A DNA stretch of 40,351 bases from Xylanibacter muris. GTDB taxonomy: Bacteria; Bacteroidota; Bacteroidia; Bacteroidales; Bacteroidaceae. Positions 1-7,917 of this stretch are shown in pieces. The stretch covers positions 1 to 40,351 of the forward strand of contig NZ_JABKKF010000018.1 of NCBI RefSeq assembly GCF_013166605.1. Direction: 5' to 3'. Position numbers and translations under genes: made by a program. How positions within the stretch are numbered: position 1 is the stretch's first letter; each line of letters begins with the position of its first letter. The notes beneath the pieces are model-generated. The model made no database searches, had not been told where the DNA came from, and was given only the letters and a program-made list of their open reading frames with translations.

Positions 1-10
1 CAGGATGAGA

Positions 11-204
<194 letters not shown>

Positions 205-205
205 G

Positions 206-1543
206 TCACATGTCATCTATGGTATAAAGGCGGGACTCTATTTCATATCCTGACAATATCTTGGCTTTTATATGCCCGACCTTGGCCATGAAAGATTTAT
301 GTTCATAGTTGCGGGCATTGCGCTTCACTTCGGCAACGAGTGCGGATTTGCCGTCTGTCCTTATTCCGACAATATCTATCTCGTTGGATTCTTTTCCTGC
401 CTTGGCCTCCCACCATGACCCCATTTCGCGGAATCCGCCTTCCTCCGTCAATTTCTGCCGGAAATACTTTTCAAGTGTCAGGCCGGAATATGTAGGATAG
501 TCCCGTATGACAATGTCCTGCAAGTCATCATAGTTGTCAAGCTCTATCATGGAACGGTTGCGCTCAATGAAACGGAACCAGAACTGCAGGAAATTGTCGC
601 TTATGCGGAAACGCACCGTGTTCTTGCTTCCCGGCTTCGACATGACGGGCCGGAATTTCGATAGGATATTATATGTGTTCTCCAATCGTTCAAGATGACC
701 GCCGATAGCCGTTCCGCCCAAAGACGCAGTGATTTCAGCCTGGGATGTATGGCCTTGCGCTATGGCAAGAAGAATGGAAAAATAGGTGCCGTAATCACGT
801 CCGAACTCAGTAATCAGCAGATTGCGTCCCTCATCGATGAAGGGTGACATATATGACACGGAGAAGCGGAGCATGGACTCGGCCGTCATGCGACCGTTGT
901 CACAAAGAAGCTCGATATATTTGGGTATTCCTCCCGTCATGGAATACAGTGCCAGAAGATCCTCGTTGGTGTATTCAGGATTGTAATCCTTCAAAATCTC
1001 CTTTATAACCCGTATCTTGAAGGGCCGCAGGTTGATGATATTGTCGGCTCGTCCGAACAACGGCTCGTGCGCATCGGTGAAAATCCGGCGCATCATCGAC
1101 ATGACCGAACCGCTCAGGACAAGGTTCATCCTTGTATAGGAACGGTAACTGTCCCACAGATTCTGCATGTCACTGAACACTGACGGATTGACAGTCATGA
1201 ACTCCTGGAACTCATCAATGACAAGAGTGAACCTCACAGTCTTTGCAAGCTCAAACAGATGTCTCAGCACTCCTGTGACAGACTTTAGACCTTCCGGAAC
1301 ATACCCGTGGAGTTTGTCGTGTATCTCACGGACAAAGTCATCCACAAGCACGGCTTCGGCCTTGCGTCCCGTGAAAAAGTACAGCATCGGCTCGTCACTG
1401 TCCTCAAACGCTTTCTTTATAAGGCTCGTCTTGCCGATACGCCGGCGACCTGTCAGAACCGTCATACGCGAGTTCTGCGTAAATGCCAGGTTGCATATAC
1501 GCTTTAACTCGGCTATCTCGTTTTCTCTGTTATAGAATCTCAT
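206..1543 (-). CDS. AAA ATPase with C-terminal PD-(D/E)XK-like domain (DUF234 type)
   Basis: A 445-residue soluble protein. The N-terminal P-loop ATPase has Walker A GRRRIGKT (32-39), Walker B LVIDE (107-111) and a sensor-1-like LVLSGS (141-146). A winged-helix-like middle follows (about 250-310). The C-terminal part holds ESNEID and AEVKRN (about 385-409), the acidic and E-x-K residues of a PD-(D/E)XK nuclease-like fold as seen in DUF234 ATPases. Proteins of this type are common accessory genes in Bacteroidales and archaea; their role is not established, so no function is assigned. The ATG at 1543 lies shortly behind a good promoter and a 17-bp perfect palindrome that overlaps the promoter, suggesting autoregulation (inference). 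The gene is monocistronic as far as can be seen. Confidence 0.85.
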   Translation of the reverse strand: MRFYNRENEIAELKRICNLAFTQNSRMTVLTGRRRIGKTSLIKKAFEDSDEPMLYFFTGRKAEAVLVDDFVREIHDKLHGYVPEGLKSVTGVLRHLFELAKTVRFTLVIDEFQEFMTVNPSVFSDMQNLWDSYRSYTRMNLVLSGSVMSMMRRIFTDAHEPLFGRADNIINLRPFKIRVIKEILKDYNPEYTNEDLLALYSMTGGIPKYIELLCDNGRMTAESMLRFSVSYMSPFIDEGRNLLITEFGRDYGTYFSILLAIAQGHTSQAEITASLGGTAIGGHLERLENTYNILSKFRPVMSKPGSKNTVRFRISDNFLQFWFRFIERNRSMIELDNYDDLQDIVIRDYPTYSGLTLEKYFRQKLTEEGGFREMGSWWEAKAGKESNEIDIVGIRTDGKSALVAEVKRNARNYEHKSFMAKVGHIKAKILSGYEIESRLYTIDDM

Positions 1544-1553
1544 GCAGTGCTGT

Positions 1554-1592
1554 TCTTTGCAACGGTGGTTGAATTAACCACCGTTGCAAAGA
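1554..1592. promoter_or_regulatory. 17-bp perfect palindrome over the ATPase promoter, candidate operator
   Basis: Arms 1554-1570 and 1576-1592 are exact reverse complements around the 5-nt centre GAATT. The right arm overlaps the -7 element of the promoter and the expected transcription start falls near the centre. That position suits a DNA-binding repressor or a leader hairpin. There is no T-tract, so a terminator is unlikely. Confidence 0.65.
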
Positions 1593-1617
1593 TAGACATT
1601 ATAGCGCAATTATACAA
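1587..1617 (-). promoter_or_regulatory. Bacteroidota-type promoter of the first ATPase gene
   Basis: On the minus strand TTG (1617-1615), a 20-bp spacer and TATCTTTG (1594-1587) match the Bacteroidota consensus TTG/TAnnTTTG. The start codon lies 43 bp downstream of the -7 element. Confidence 0.7.
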
Positions 1618-1711
1618 GAAATAGACTCATTTTTAATAAAATAAGTGTAGGTATACCTTTCTCGGGAAAGACAGTAATTTATTTCCTATTTTGCCACTAT
1701 GCATGGAAACA

Positions 1712-2587
1712 TCACAATTTCTCAATTTCGGATGAAGACAGACCCGTATACTTGGCTATTACACCGACCGGAAGACCATCAGCCTTCATGCCGCGTGCTA
1801 TATCCATTATTCCCTCGGCACGACCCTCGGCACGACCTTCGGCAAGTCCTTCGGCACGACCCTCTTCCCTCTCCGTGATGATGTTGTCACGAAGAATCAC
1901 CACATTGTCAAGATGGCGGTAATAGGCTGACAGCTCGTCCTTCGTCATACGGTCGAGCTTCAGACGCTCACGAACATCGTCAAGTCCGGGAGCGGTGGCA
2001 CCGGTAGGAACCTCACCGGTGTTCAGATAGTAGATCCACTCATCCAAGGGTGTCGTGGCTACCTTGTCGAAATCGTTCACCTTCAGGATATAGTACTCAG
2101 GATAAAGCTCGCTGACGGCATCGGCATTGAACTTCTGTTTCTGGAAAGGGGAAAGCTCGAGGATGTCACCGGTGTGGATGCCGTGGAACTCAGTCTTGCC
2201 GTGGTATACTGTGTCACGGCCGGAGCCGAGAGAGAAATACACGATGTTTATGCTGTAGACCTTACGGACATTGTGATAGCCCTCACCGCGGTTTATATAT
2301 TCGGTGACGAGCTTGGAAGCACCGAAGAGCATACGCTGGAAATAGGCATACTCGTTGTTGTTCTGGACCTCTATGAGGAACAGCTCGCCGCTAACGTTCT
2401 CGGCAAGCATGTCAACACGGTTGTACTTGTCGTACTCGTCCTCCTGGTTGCTCTCGCTCTCTAGAAGACGGCGTATCGTTATCTTCTCGTTAAGCAAAGT
2501 GGTAAGAAAACCTTCAAGGACACCGAAGTTTGCCTTGTTGCGCAAGAGGCGTTTCATCGCCCAGTCAAATCGTATATAGCCCGGCAT
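1712..2587 (-). CDS. Rpn-family recombination-promoting nuclease / putative transposase, copy A
   Basis: A 291-residue protein of the PD-(D/E)XK transposase-like (Rpn) family. The nuclease core is near the N-terminus: D59 in NRVDMLAE and E73-V-Q75 in FLIEVQ, the D...ExQ signature of these proteins. Family members are DNA endonucleases reported to raise recombination. The C-terminal linker (about 240-262) is made of EGRAEG-type short repeats, followed by a conserved tail ending in GLSSSEIEKL. It is nearly identical to the gene at 4285-5232 but has 24 fewer linker residues and a few substitutions (P2 for S2; V65 for S65). ATG at 2587 is preceded by a clear promoter and a leader of about 65 nt. 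No insertion-sequence ends are visible, so it is not obviously a mobile element itself. Confidence 0.9.
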   Translation of the reverse strand: MPGYIRFDWAMKRLLRNKANFGVLEGFLTTLLNEKITIRRLLESESNQEDEYDKYNRVDMLAENVSGELFLIEVQNNNEYAYFQRMLFGASKLVTEYINRGEGYHNVRKVYSINIVYFSLGSGRDTVYHGKTEFHGIHTGDILELSPFQKQKFNADAVSELYPEYYILKVNDFDKVATTPLDEWIYYLNTGEVPTGATAPGLDDVRERLKLDRMTKDELSAYYRHLDNVVILRDNIITEREEGRAEGLAEGRAEGRAEGIMDIARGMKADGLPVGVIAKYTGLSSSEIEKL

Positions 2588-2659
2588 GATTACAATTCAT
2601 TTTATTCGTAAAACAATAATGGATAAGCATAAAACCACACAGGATTTCATTACATCAGG

Positions 2660-2690
2660 CAAATATAAGCAAAAATCACGAGATTATCAA
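2660..2690 (-). promoter_or_regulatory. Promoter of Rpn copy A
   Basis: Minus strand TTG (2690-2688), 20 bp, TATATTTG (2667-2660). It is duplicated unchanged in front of copy B, so both genes should be expressed alike. Confidence 0.7.
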
Positions 2691-2744
2691 CATAACGGCA
2701 TATAAAAAATCTTTATATAAAGAAACATCATTGACCAAAGAGGC

Positions 2745-2936
2745 GGAGAAATGCGCATAATACATCGCAACGAGGAAGGGGCCCCTACTCGTGGAAGAAC
2801 TATGCAGAAAACAACCATAATATATATGATATATTAGAACTCATTAGAGGATATTTACGCATGACACGTGCCGAAGGCACGTCCCTACATGGGGCAGGGT
2901 CCTGAATATACTACTGATGCTACACATTCTCTTCCT
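2745..2936 (+). repeat. Intergenic mosaic repeat, copy R2
   Basis: Contains ACTCATTAGAGGAT (2840-2853), the hairpin GACACGTGCCGAAGGCACGTC (from 2863) and the stretch GGGGCAGGGTCCTGAATAT before ACACATTCTCTTCCT. It ends at the stop codon of the 364-residue membrane protein, where the C/T-rich end normally seen in the family is missing or replaced by coding sequence. With the promoter region it fills the gene-free stretch 2588-2936. Confidence 0.7.
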
Positions 2937-4031
2937 TTATTTCTTTTTACGTCTCTTCCGGTTGGCATTCACTTTTGAACAGGTTGTCTTTTTCTTCTGT
3001 ATCTGGTTTGCCTTTATCCTTTCCCATGCACGCTTAGCCTTCCTAAGTAAGAACAGGATGAAAACACCTATCTCCCTTATCGTATAGGCTATGCAGAGAG
3101 AGGAAATGGATGTAAGAAGAAACAAACGTATATTCTGTATGTTTGTTGCTTCAATATTTTGACAAAACATTTTAATGCCTCTGGCGTTACGTACCTCTTC
3201 GATTTTTTCTTTTGTATTATATACTATGCGCTCCGGCCCAACTATATCCGGTACAGGACAGATTCCTTTCGTATCAGTCGGACCTCCCAAATCTATTACT
3301 ATGCTTCTAATGTCAGCATTCTTTTCATTCAACACTAAATTATAATTGAACTGTGAGATATCTTCCATCCTGAACAGACGCGTAAGACTGTGACGAATGT
3401 CAAAATCATAGCCAATACGCATCGTTTTGGCTATTCCATGATTCAGTCCTGCAAGCATCCAAAGAGAATCCACACATTTGTCATCCTCGTAAGTCGGTGT
3501 CCTCTTAGTAAAACAGAAACCTTTTTCATCTATAGCCCTGATTATCCCTGTTTTGGCATTTCTATCATCTATTTTCCCAAACAGCTCCTTGCGTGTATTT
3601 ATTACATACACCACTTCGATGGAATCCATGCTACATTTAGGATATAGCCTTTTGGCATAAGACAGATAGCTTGCAAAAAGAGAGTCATGAGCAGAACCTT
3701 CTTTTAATGCCTTTTTACCGGAATTGAGTTCGCAGCATACACCGATCTTTGATTCACCATATTCCGTAAAAAAACCAACAAAATCCTTGCTGTAACTGTT
3801 CAGACTAAAATAAGGGTGCTTAATGGAAATGTCTATTCCTACGCTGTCTCTAACCGCAGATTCAGTCCCGGTTATTTCTATTTTGTCGGAAAAAGCAGGT
3901 ACTCTGTTCCAGGCTATCATCACCCAAAACAGATAAACGCCAATTACTGTTGTGGGCAACCAAAGCCAACGAGACCTAAAACGTCCAAGGAATATAAAAA
4001 CTGACACTAATGGATTAAGAAACCAAAACAT
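2937..4031 (-). CDS. Unrecognised membrane protein with two terminal membrane segments
   Basis: A 364-residue protein not assigned to any family. A hydrophobic N-terminus (about 5-15 and 22-40) and a second hydrophobic block (about 301-331) enclose a domain of about 260 residues that is probably outside the cytoplasm. The C-terminus is a very basic tail (RKAKRAWERIK, ending KRRKKK), expected on the cytoplasmic side. Several cysteines lie in the central domain (GVCCEL, PKCSMD, DKCVD). It starts 12 nt after the stop of a small lipoprotein gene, so the two are probably one transcript. The base composition looks more AT-rich than the core genes, and the pair sits between the two copies of a duplication, which suggests acquisition or insertion. 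Confidence 0.7.
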   Translation of the reverse strand: MFWFLNPLVSVFIFLGRFRSRWLWLPTTVIGVYLFWVMIAWNRVPAFSDKIEITGTESAVRDSVGIDISIKHPYFSLNSYSKDFVGFFTEYGESKIGVCCELNSGKKALKEGSAHDSLFASYLSYAKRLYPKCSMDSIEVVYVINTRKELFGKIDDRNAKTGIIRAIDEKGFCFTKRTPTYEDDKCVDSLWMLAGLNHGIAKTMRIGYDFDIRHSLTRLFRMEDISQFNYNLVLNEKNADIRSIVIDLGGPTDTKGICPVPDIVGPERIVYNTKEKIEEVRNARGIKMFCQNIEATNIQNIRLFLLTSISSLCIAYTIREIGVFILFLLRKAKRAWERIKANQIQKKKTTCSKVNANRKRRKKK

Positions 4032-4043
4032 ACCCGGTTCTAT

Positions 4044-4226
4044 TTATTCTTGTACAATTGTATCAGCAGCACAGGTGTCTGCACCAATGTACATATCTAC
4101 ATCATAAATGTCTACAGTATCAATTATTTCATCCACATCCACAGTATTTGATTTGCCTTGGCCACATCCGCAAAACATTATTGATAATGCTGATCCAAAG
4201 AAACATACAAGAACAAACTTTCTCAT
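4044..4226 (-). CDS. Small putative lipoprotein
   Basis: Sixty residues from the ATG at 4226. A short basic start (MRK), a hydrophobic segment and FCGC at 18-21 form a plausible lipoprotein signal with C21 as the acylated residue. The mature part is acidic (VDVDEIIDTVDIYDVDMY) and ends DTIVQE. The reading frame is open further upstream to 4298, but that extension lies in the duplicated DNA that belongs to the Rpn copy B flank, so the downstream ATG is preferred. It is the first gene of a pair with the membrane protein at 2937-4031. Function unknown. Confidence 0.6.
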   Translation of the reverse strand: MRKFVLVCFFGSALSIMFCGCGQGKSNTVDVDEIIDTVDIYDVDMYIGADTCAADTIVQE

Positions 4227-4284
4227 TTTGACATGTATTGTAAAGTGTAATTTATTTCCTATTTTGCCACTATGCATGGAAACA

Positions 4285-5232
4285 TCACAATTTCTCAATT
4301 TCGGATGAAGACAGACCCGTATACTTTGCTATTACACCGACCGAAAGACCGTCCGCCTTCATGCCGCGTGCAATATCCATTATTCCCTCGGTACGACCCT
4401 CTTCCCTGCCCTCGGCACGACCTTTCTCGATACCTTCGACACGACCTTTCTCGATACCTTCGACACGACCTTTCTCGATACCTTCGGCAAGTCCCTCGGC
4501 ACGACCCTCTTCCCTCTCCGTGATGATGTTGTCACGAAGAATCACCACATTGTCAAGATGGCGGTAATAGGCTGACAGCTCGTCCTTCGTCATACGGTCG
4601 AGCTTCAGACGCTCACGAACATCGTCAAGTCCGGGAGCGGTGGCACCGGTAGGAACCTCACCGGTGTTCAGATAGTAGATCCACTCATCCAAGGGTGTCG
4701 TGGCTACCTTGTCGAAATCGTTCACCTTCAGGATATAGTACTCAGGATAAAGCTCGCTGACGGCATCGGCATTGAACTTCTGTTTCTGGAAAGGGGAAAG
4801 CTCGAGGATGTCACCGGTGTGGATGCCGTGGAACTCAGTCTTGCCGTGGTATACTGTGTCACGGCCGGAGCCGAGAGAGAAATACACGATGTTTATGCTG
4901 TAGACCTTACGGACATTGTGATAGCCCTCACCGCGGTTTATATATTCGGTGACGAGCTTGGAAGCACCGAAGAGCATACGCTGGAAATAGGCATACTCGT
5001 TGTTGTTCTGGACCTCTATGAGGAACAGCTCGCCGGAGCTGTTCTCGGCAAGCATGTCAACACGGTTGTACTTGTCGTACTCGTCCTCCTGGTTGCTCTC
5101 GCTCTCGAGAAGACGGCGGATCGTTATCTTCTCGTTAAGCAAGGTGGTAAGAAAACCTTCAAGGACACCGAAGTTTGCCTTGTTGCGCAAGAGCCGTTTC
5201 ATAGCCCAGTCAAATCGTATATAGCCCGACAT
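4285..5232 (-). CDS. Rpn-family recombination-promoting nuclease / putative transposase, copy B
   Basis: A 315-residue paralogue of the protein at 1712-2587 and nearly identical outside the linker. The nuclease residues D59 and E73-x-Q75 are kept, so the copy is probably functional. The linker is longer: three 8-residue EGIEKGRV/A units followed by EGREEGRTEG, where copy A has only EGRAEG units. The three units are encoded by a 24-bp tandem DNA repeat (4417-4488), the kind of array that changes length by slippage. N65 differs as AENSSGE versus AENVSGE. The promoter is an exact copy of that of copy A. The gene is downstream of repeat R3 and upstream of the lipoprotein gene, both on the minus strand. 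Confidence 0.9.
   Translation of the reverse strand: MSGYIRFDWAMKRLLRNKANFGVLEGFLTTLLNEKITIRRLLESESNQEDEYDKYNRVDMLAENSSGELFLIEVQNNNEYAYFQRMLFGASKLVTEYINRGEGYHNVRKVYSINIVYFSLGSGRDTVYHGKTEFHGIHTGDILELSPFQKQKFNADAVSELYPEYYILKVNDFDKVATTPLDEWIYYLNTGEVPTGATAPGLDDVRERLKLDRMTKDELSAYYRHLDNVVILRDNIITEREEGRAEGLAEGIEKGRVEGIEKGRVEGIEKGRAEGREEGRTEGIMDIARGMKADGLSVGVIAKYTGLSSSEIEKL
4417..4488 (-). repeat. 24-bp tandem repeat, 3 units, in the Rpn copy B linker
   Basis: Units 4417-4440, 4441-4464 and 4465-4488 are identical except for the penultimate base of the last. Each encodes eight residues (EGIEKGRV-type). Copy A lacks them, so they arose after the duplication or were lost from A. Confidence 0.9.
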
Positions 5233-5304
5233 GATTCTTTTCTTTTTTTACGTAAAACAATATTAGGATAAGCATAAAACCACACAGGATTTCATTACAT
5301 CAGG

Positions 5305-5335
5305 CAAATATAAGCAAAAATCACGAGATTATCAA
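5305..5335 (-). promoter_or_regulatory. Promoter of Rpn copy B
   Basis: Minus strand TTG (5335-5333), 20 bp, TATATTTG (5312-5305); same as in copy A. Confidence 0.7.
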
Positions 5336-5377
5336 CATAACGGCATATAAAAAGTCTTTATATAAAGAAACATCATT

Positions 5378-5655
5378 GACCAAAGAGGCGGAGAAATGCG
5401 CATAATACATCGCAACGAGGAAGGGGCCTACTCGTGGAAGAACTATGCAGAAAACAACCATAATATATGGTATATTAGAAACTCATCAGATGATGTTTTT
5501 ACGCCTGACACGTGCCGAAGGCACGTCCCTACATGGGGCAGGGTCCTGAATATCCAACTGATAATACACATTCTCTTCCTATCTCTCCCCTTTGACATCA
5601 TTTTAATTTTGCCGGTATTCATCCACAATGTAGGGACATGCCTTTGGCACTGTTT
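5378..5655 (+). repeat. Intergenic mosaic repeat, copy R3, and flanking gene-free region
   Basis: The first part duplicates R2, with the hairpin GACACGTGCCGAAGGCACGTC at about 5508-5528 and the GGGGCAGGGTCCTGAATAT stretch. After 5580 it continues with CTATCTCTCCCCTTTG and CATCCACAATGTAGGGACATGCC (5619-5641), a module shared with R7. The gene-free stretch runs from 5233 to 5817. Positions 5656-5817 hold no repeat, only a short possible coding remnant on the minus strand. Confidence 0.7.
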
Positions 5656-5817
5656 GTCTGTACTTTCAACGTCCTTAAATCATTTTCACCGAACATTCTT
5701 TGCACCATCTCAGCAGCGGCTTCATAATACCGTTTTGTCCATGGATTGTATCTCTTTTGCCATCAATAATTTCAATTCTTCAAAATGATAATGCATATTA
5801 TGTCTGCGGGCGGATTG

Positions 5818-7074
5818 CTACAACCCTTTCATCCATTTCCATAATGGGATGACGTAGATAACCTTCCCGTTTTCTTCGAGTATTTCCTCTTCATCTTTAG
5901 TGATAATCAGCAGGTTCCGAACATCTTGATAATCCGACAAGGCAAGAAGAGCATCAGCCTCTCGCTTGCGAGTGTCCCGGTCGGCTATGGAATAAGCCAC
6001 CTGTATGGCAAGACTTTCTTCTGGGATGTAAAAATCCACCTCAGCCTTGGGGGTATTGAAGAAATAGCACTCATCACCATACTTGCGTCTGAGGTTGACC
6101 GCTACGATATTCTCCAAGAGTGAGGTTGCCGGATCCAGCAGGAAGAGAGCCAGCAGACCATTGTCGATGAAGTAATACTTGCGGTTCATCTCCTTGTCCT
6201 GAAGTTTTCCTACATAATTCTCAAAGGGTAGGAGCAACCACGATTCATCCATATAACGGATATAGTCAATGGCAGCATCGGTACTCATTTTCTTTCCTGT
6301 GCTTGACACTATACTTGCCATCCTGGAATATGACAGGGGTTGCTTTACACTCTCCGCCAGTTTGCGTATCAACACTTTCAGGGCAAAGTCGTTGCGAATG
6401 CCATGGCGCGCCACCAAGTCGCCAAAAAATATCTTGCTGAACAGGCTGCTCAACCACTGACGGCTATTAGGCATCAGAGCCGTCTCCGGCAAGCCTCCCT
6501 TGCGGAAATACTCATCTGCCAAGCGTACAATCTGTTTTCGATGTTTAAACTCCGCATTCTTCTGCGTGAGATCAATGTCGTGCGCCTTCAGATATTCCGA
6601 AAAGGAATAAGGGAACACCTCCTGCACCATATACCTGCCACCGAGGGTAGTGGCGATCTCGCTGCTGAGCATCTTGGCATTGCTTCCAGTAATATAGACA
6701 TGGTATTTCTGGTCAGCCAACCGACGGGCAAACTTTTCCCATCCCTTTACGAGTTGGATTTCATCAAGAAAAAACAGTGGTCTGTGGTCATACATCTCCT
6801 CATAGCAAGTCTTGATGAGTTCCAAGTCGGTGATGTCAAGCGAATCAATGCGGTCATCCTCAAAATTGAAGTACAGCACCTCATCCTGCTGATGTCCCTG
6901 TGACAGTAATTCCGCTATCCGCTGGTACATAAGGTATGATTTTCCTGCATGCCTCAACCCGACAAGCACGTAATTCTGCCCGTCCATAAACTCTACCTGA
7001 CGAGGAATGAGCTTCACCCCGGTCACATATTGCTGATACTCTGCAATAAGGGTCTTTATCAAATCTTTAGTCAT
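5818..7074 (-). CDS. AAA_14 / DUF4143 ATP-binding protein
   Basis: A 418-residue ATPase of the widespread AAA_14 plus DUF4143 architecture. Walker A GLRHAGKS (39-46), Walker B FFLDE (101-105) and sensor-1-like YITGSN (127-132) are intact. The C-terminal DUF4143 part contains KAEVDFYIPEES followed by IQVAYS, a degenerate restriction-endonuclease-like element. The family is very common in Bacteroidales and archaea, often in several copies per genome; its physiological role is not known. ATG at 7074 is the only sensible start: it is followed at once by a typical N-terminus (MTKDLIKTLI) and preceded by a short leader. Three related sequence blocks cover the promoter, suggesting dedicated regulation. 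The stop at 5818 is followed by non-coding DNA. Confidence 0.88.
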   Translation of the reverse strand: MTKDLIKTLIAEYQQYVTGVKLIPRQVEFMDGQNYVLVGLRHAGKSYLMYQRIAELLSQGHQQDEVLYFNFEDDRIDSLDITDLELIKTCYEEMYDHRPLFFLDEIQLVKGWEKFARRLADQKYHVYITGSNAKMLSSEIATTLGGRYMVQEVFPYSFSEYLKAHDIDLTQKNAEFKHRKQIVRLADEYFRKGGLPETALMPNSRQWLSSLFSKIFFGDLVARHGIRNDFALKVLIRKLAESVKQPLSYSRMASIVSSTGKKMSTDAAIDYIRYMDESWLLLPFENYVGKLQDKEMNRKYYFIDNGLLALFLLDPATSLLENIVAVNLRRKYGDECYFFNTPKAEVDFYIPEESLAIQVAYSIADRDTRKREADALLALSDYQDVRNLLIITKDEEEILEENGKVIYVIPLWKWMKGL

Positions 7075-7089
7075 GACTATAGCTTTTAA

Positions 7090-7160
7090 TCGGGTATAAA
7101 GGTAATCATTTTATCGGATATAAACGACAAATACCTTACGTTTTTATCGTTTATATCCGA
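7090..7160 (-). promoter_or_regulatory. Promoter with three operator-like half-sites upstream of the AAA_14 ATPase
   Basis: The 14-bp blocks at 7114-7127 (TCGGATATAAACGA) and 7147-7160 are perfect inverted repeats 19 bp apart. A third, imperfect block TCGGGTATAAAGG lies at 7090-7102, in direct orientation and 24 bp from the second. On the minus strand a weak promoter, TTTG (7131-7128), 23 bp, TACCTTTA (7104-7097), is overlaid by the blocks. A repressor site is the natural reading (inference). Confidence 0.6.
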
Positions 7161-7269
7161 CATTTAATATCGGTATTGTTATAATATTGTCTTTTTCATC
7201 TTATCCGGCCTTGATTTCAGAAGTATCTATCCAGACCTCATGTTTGGGATTCCCTTTCTCATCTTTTGA

Positions 7270-7895
7270 GTGGAACTTGAAAAAGAGATAGCCGTCCCTT
7301 TAGCCCTGTTCATCAAGAAGGTTCTGCTTGGAAAATGCACAGGTATAAGTTTCGTGGACAGCACCCCTCTGAGGGTAGGATACATATCCATAAAGTATTC
7401 AAGGGTATAGCCCAAAGAGGCAAATACTCCATGGGATGGTTCTTCGGTTTCAAACTGCATCTGATTTGTAACGAGAAAGGAGAATTACTCAACTTCATGA
7501 TAAATCCGGAAGATGTGGATGCCAGGAAACCGCTGAAATACAAGGCCTTTATTGAATTTATCTATGGCAAGCTGGTTGCAGACAAAGGATACATCGGCAA
7601 AAATCTTTTCCAAAGGTTGTTTGTTGACGGCATACAGATTGTCACAAAACTTAAAAACAATATGAAGGGAGCTTTAATGAGTGTATCGGACAGACTGCTG
7701 CCCCGCAAACGGGCTGTTATAGAAACTGTAAACGATGAATTGAAAAACATTGCACAGGTGGAGCATTCAAGACACAGGAGTTTTGACAAATTCATTGTAA
7801 ACGTACTTGGGACAATTGCTGCTTATTGCATGTTTCCCAAAAAGCCATGTATCAATGTGCAACACACATTAGATACACAGCTCGCATCATTTTGA
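7270..7895 (+). pseudogene. IS982-family transposase remnant, 5'-truncated and frameshifted
   Basis: From 7270 one frame reads VELEKEIAVPLALFIKKVLL then CTGISFVDSTPLRV (to about 7372). The continuation, HIHKVFKGIAQRGKYSMGWFFGFKLHLI and onward, is in another frame ending at 7895. This is the DDE region of IS982-type transposases: D of FVDST, D of VADKGYIGK and E of AVIETVNDEL are all visible, but split between frames, probably by a deletion of about 11 bp near 7372-7378. The first roughly 100 residues are missing. No matched terminal repeats were found; GAACCCACGTTA at 7902-7913 may be the old right end. The element cannot transpose by itself. Confidence 0.8.
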
Positions 7896-7917
7896 ATTCG
7901 TCGAACCCACGTTATAT

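Larger units (their letters stand above)
1674..2936 (-). repeat. Segmental duplication, copy A (Rpn gene plus flanks)
   Basis: From GTAATTTATTTCCTATTTTG at 1674 to CACATTCTCTTCCT ending at 2936, the sequence matches 4247-5580 almost base for base. The match covers the 3' flank, the Rpn-family gene, its promoter and about 270 bp of upstream non-coding DNA including repeat R2. The length difference of 71 bp is essentially the 72-bp longer linker in copy B. Confidence 0.9.
4247..5580 (-). repeat. Segmental duplication, copy B
   Basis: Second copy of the 1.3 kb segment at 1674-2936, in the same orientation, separated from it by the lipoprotein/membrane-protein pair. Differences are few apart from linker expansion inside the gene and small indels upstream, which points to a recent event. 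Confidence 0.9.

Noticed and set aside
4247..5580. CRISPR array or transposon ends for the duplicated segment
   Set aside because: No spacer-repeat pattern, no terminal inverted repeats and no target duplications were seen at the segment ends.
5396..5788. 130-codon open frame on the plus strand in repeat R3
   Set aside because: Most of it is repeat sequence shared with non-coding copies R2 and R4, where the frame is not kept.
7270..7895. Active insertion sequence
   Set aside because: The transposase is truncated and split by a frameshift, and no paired ends were found.
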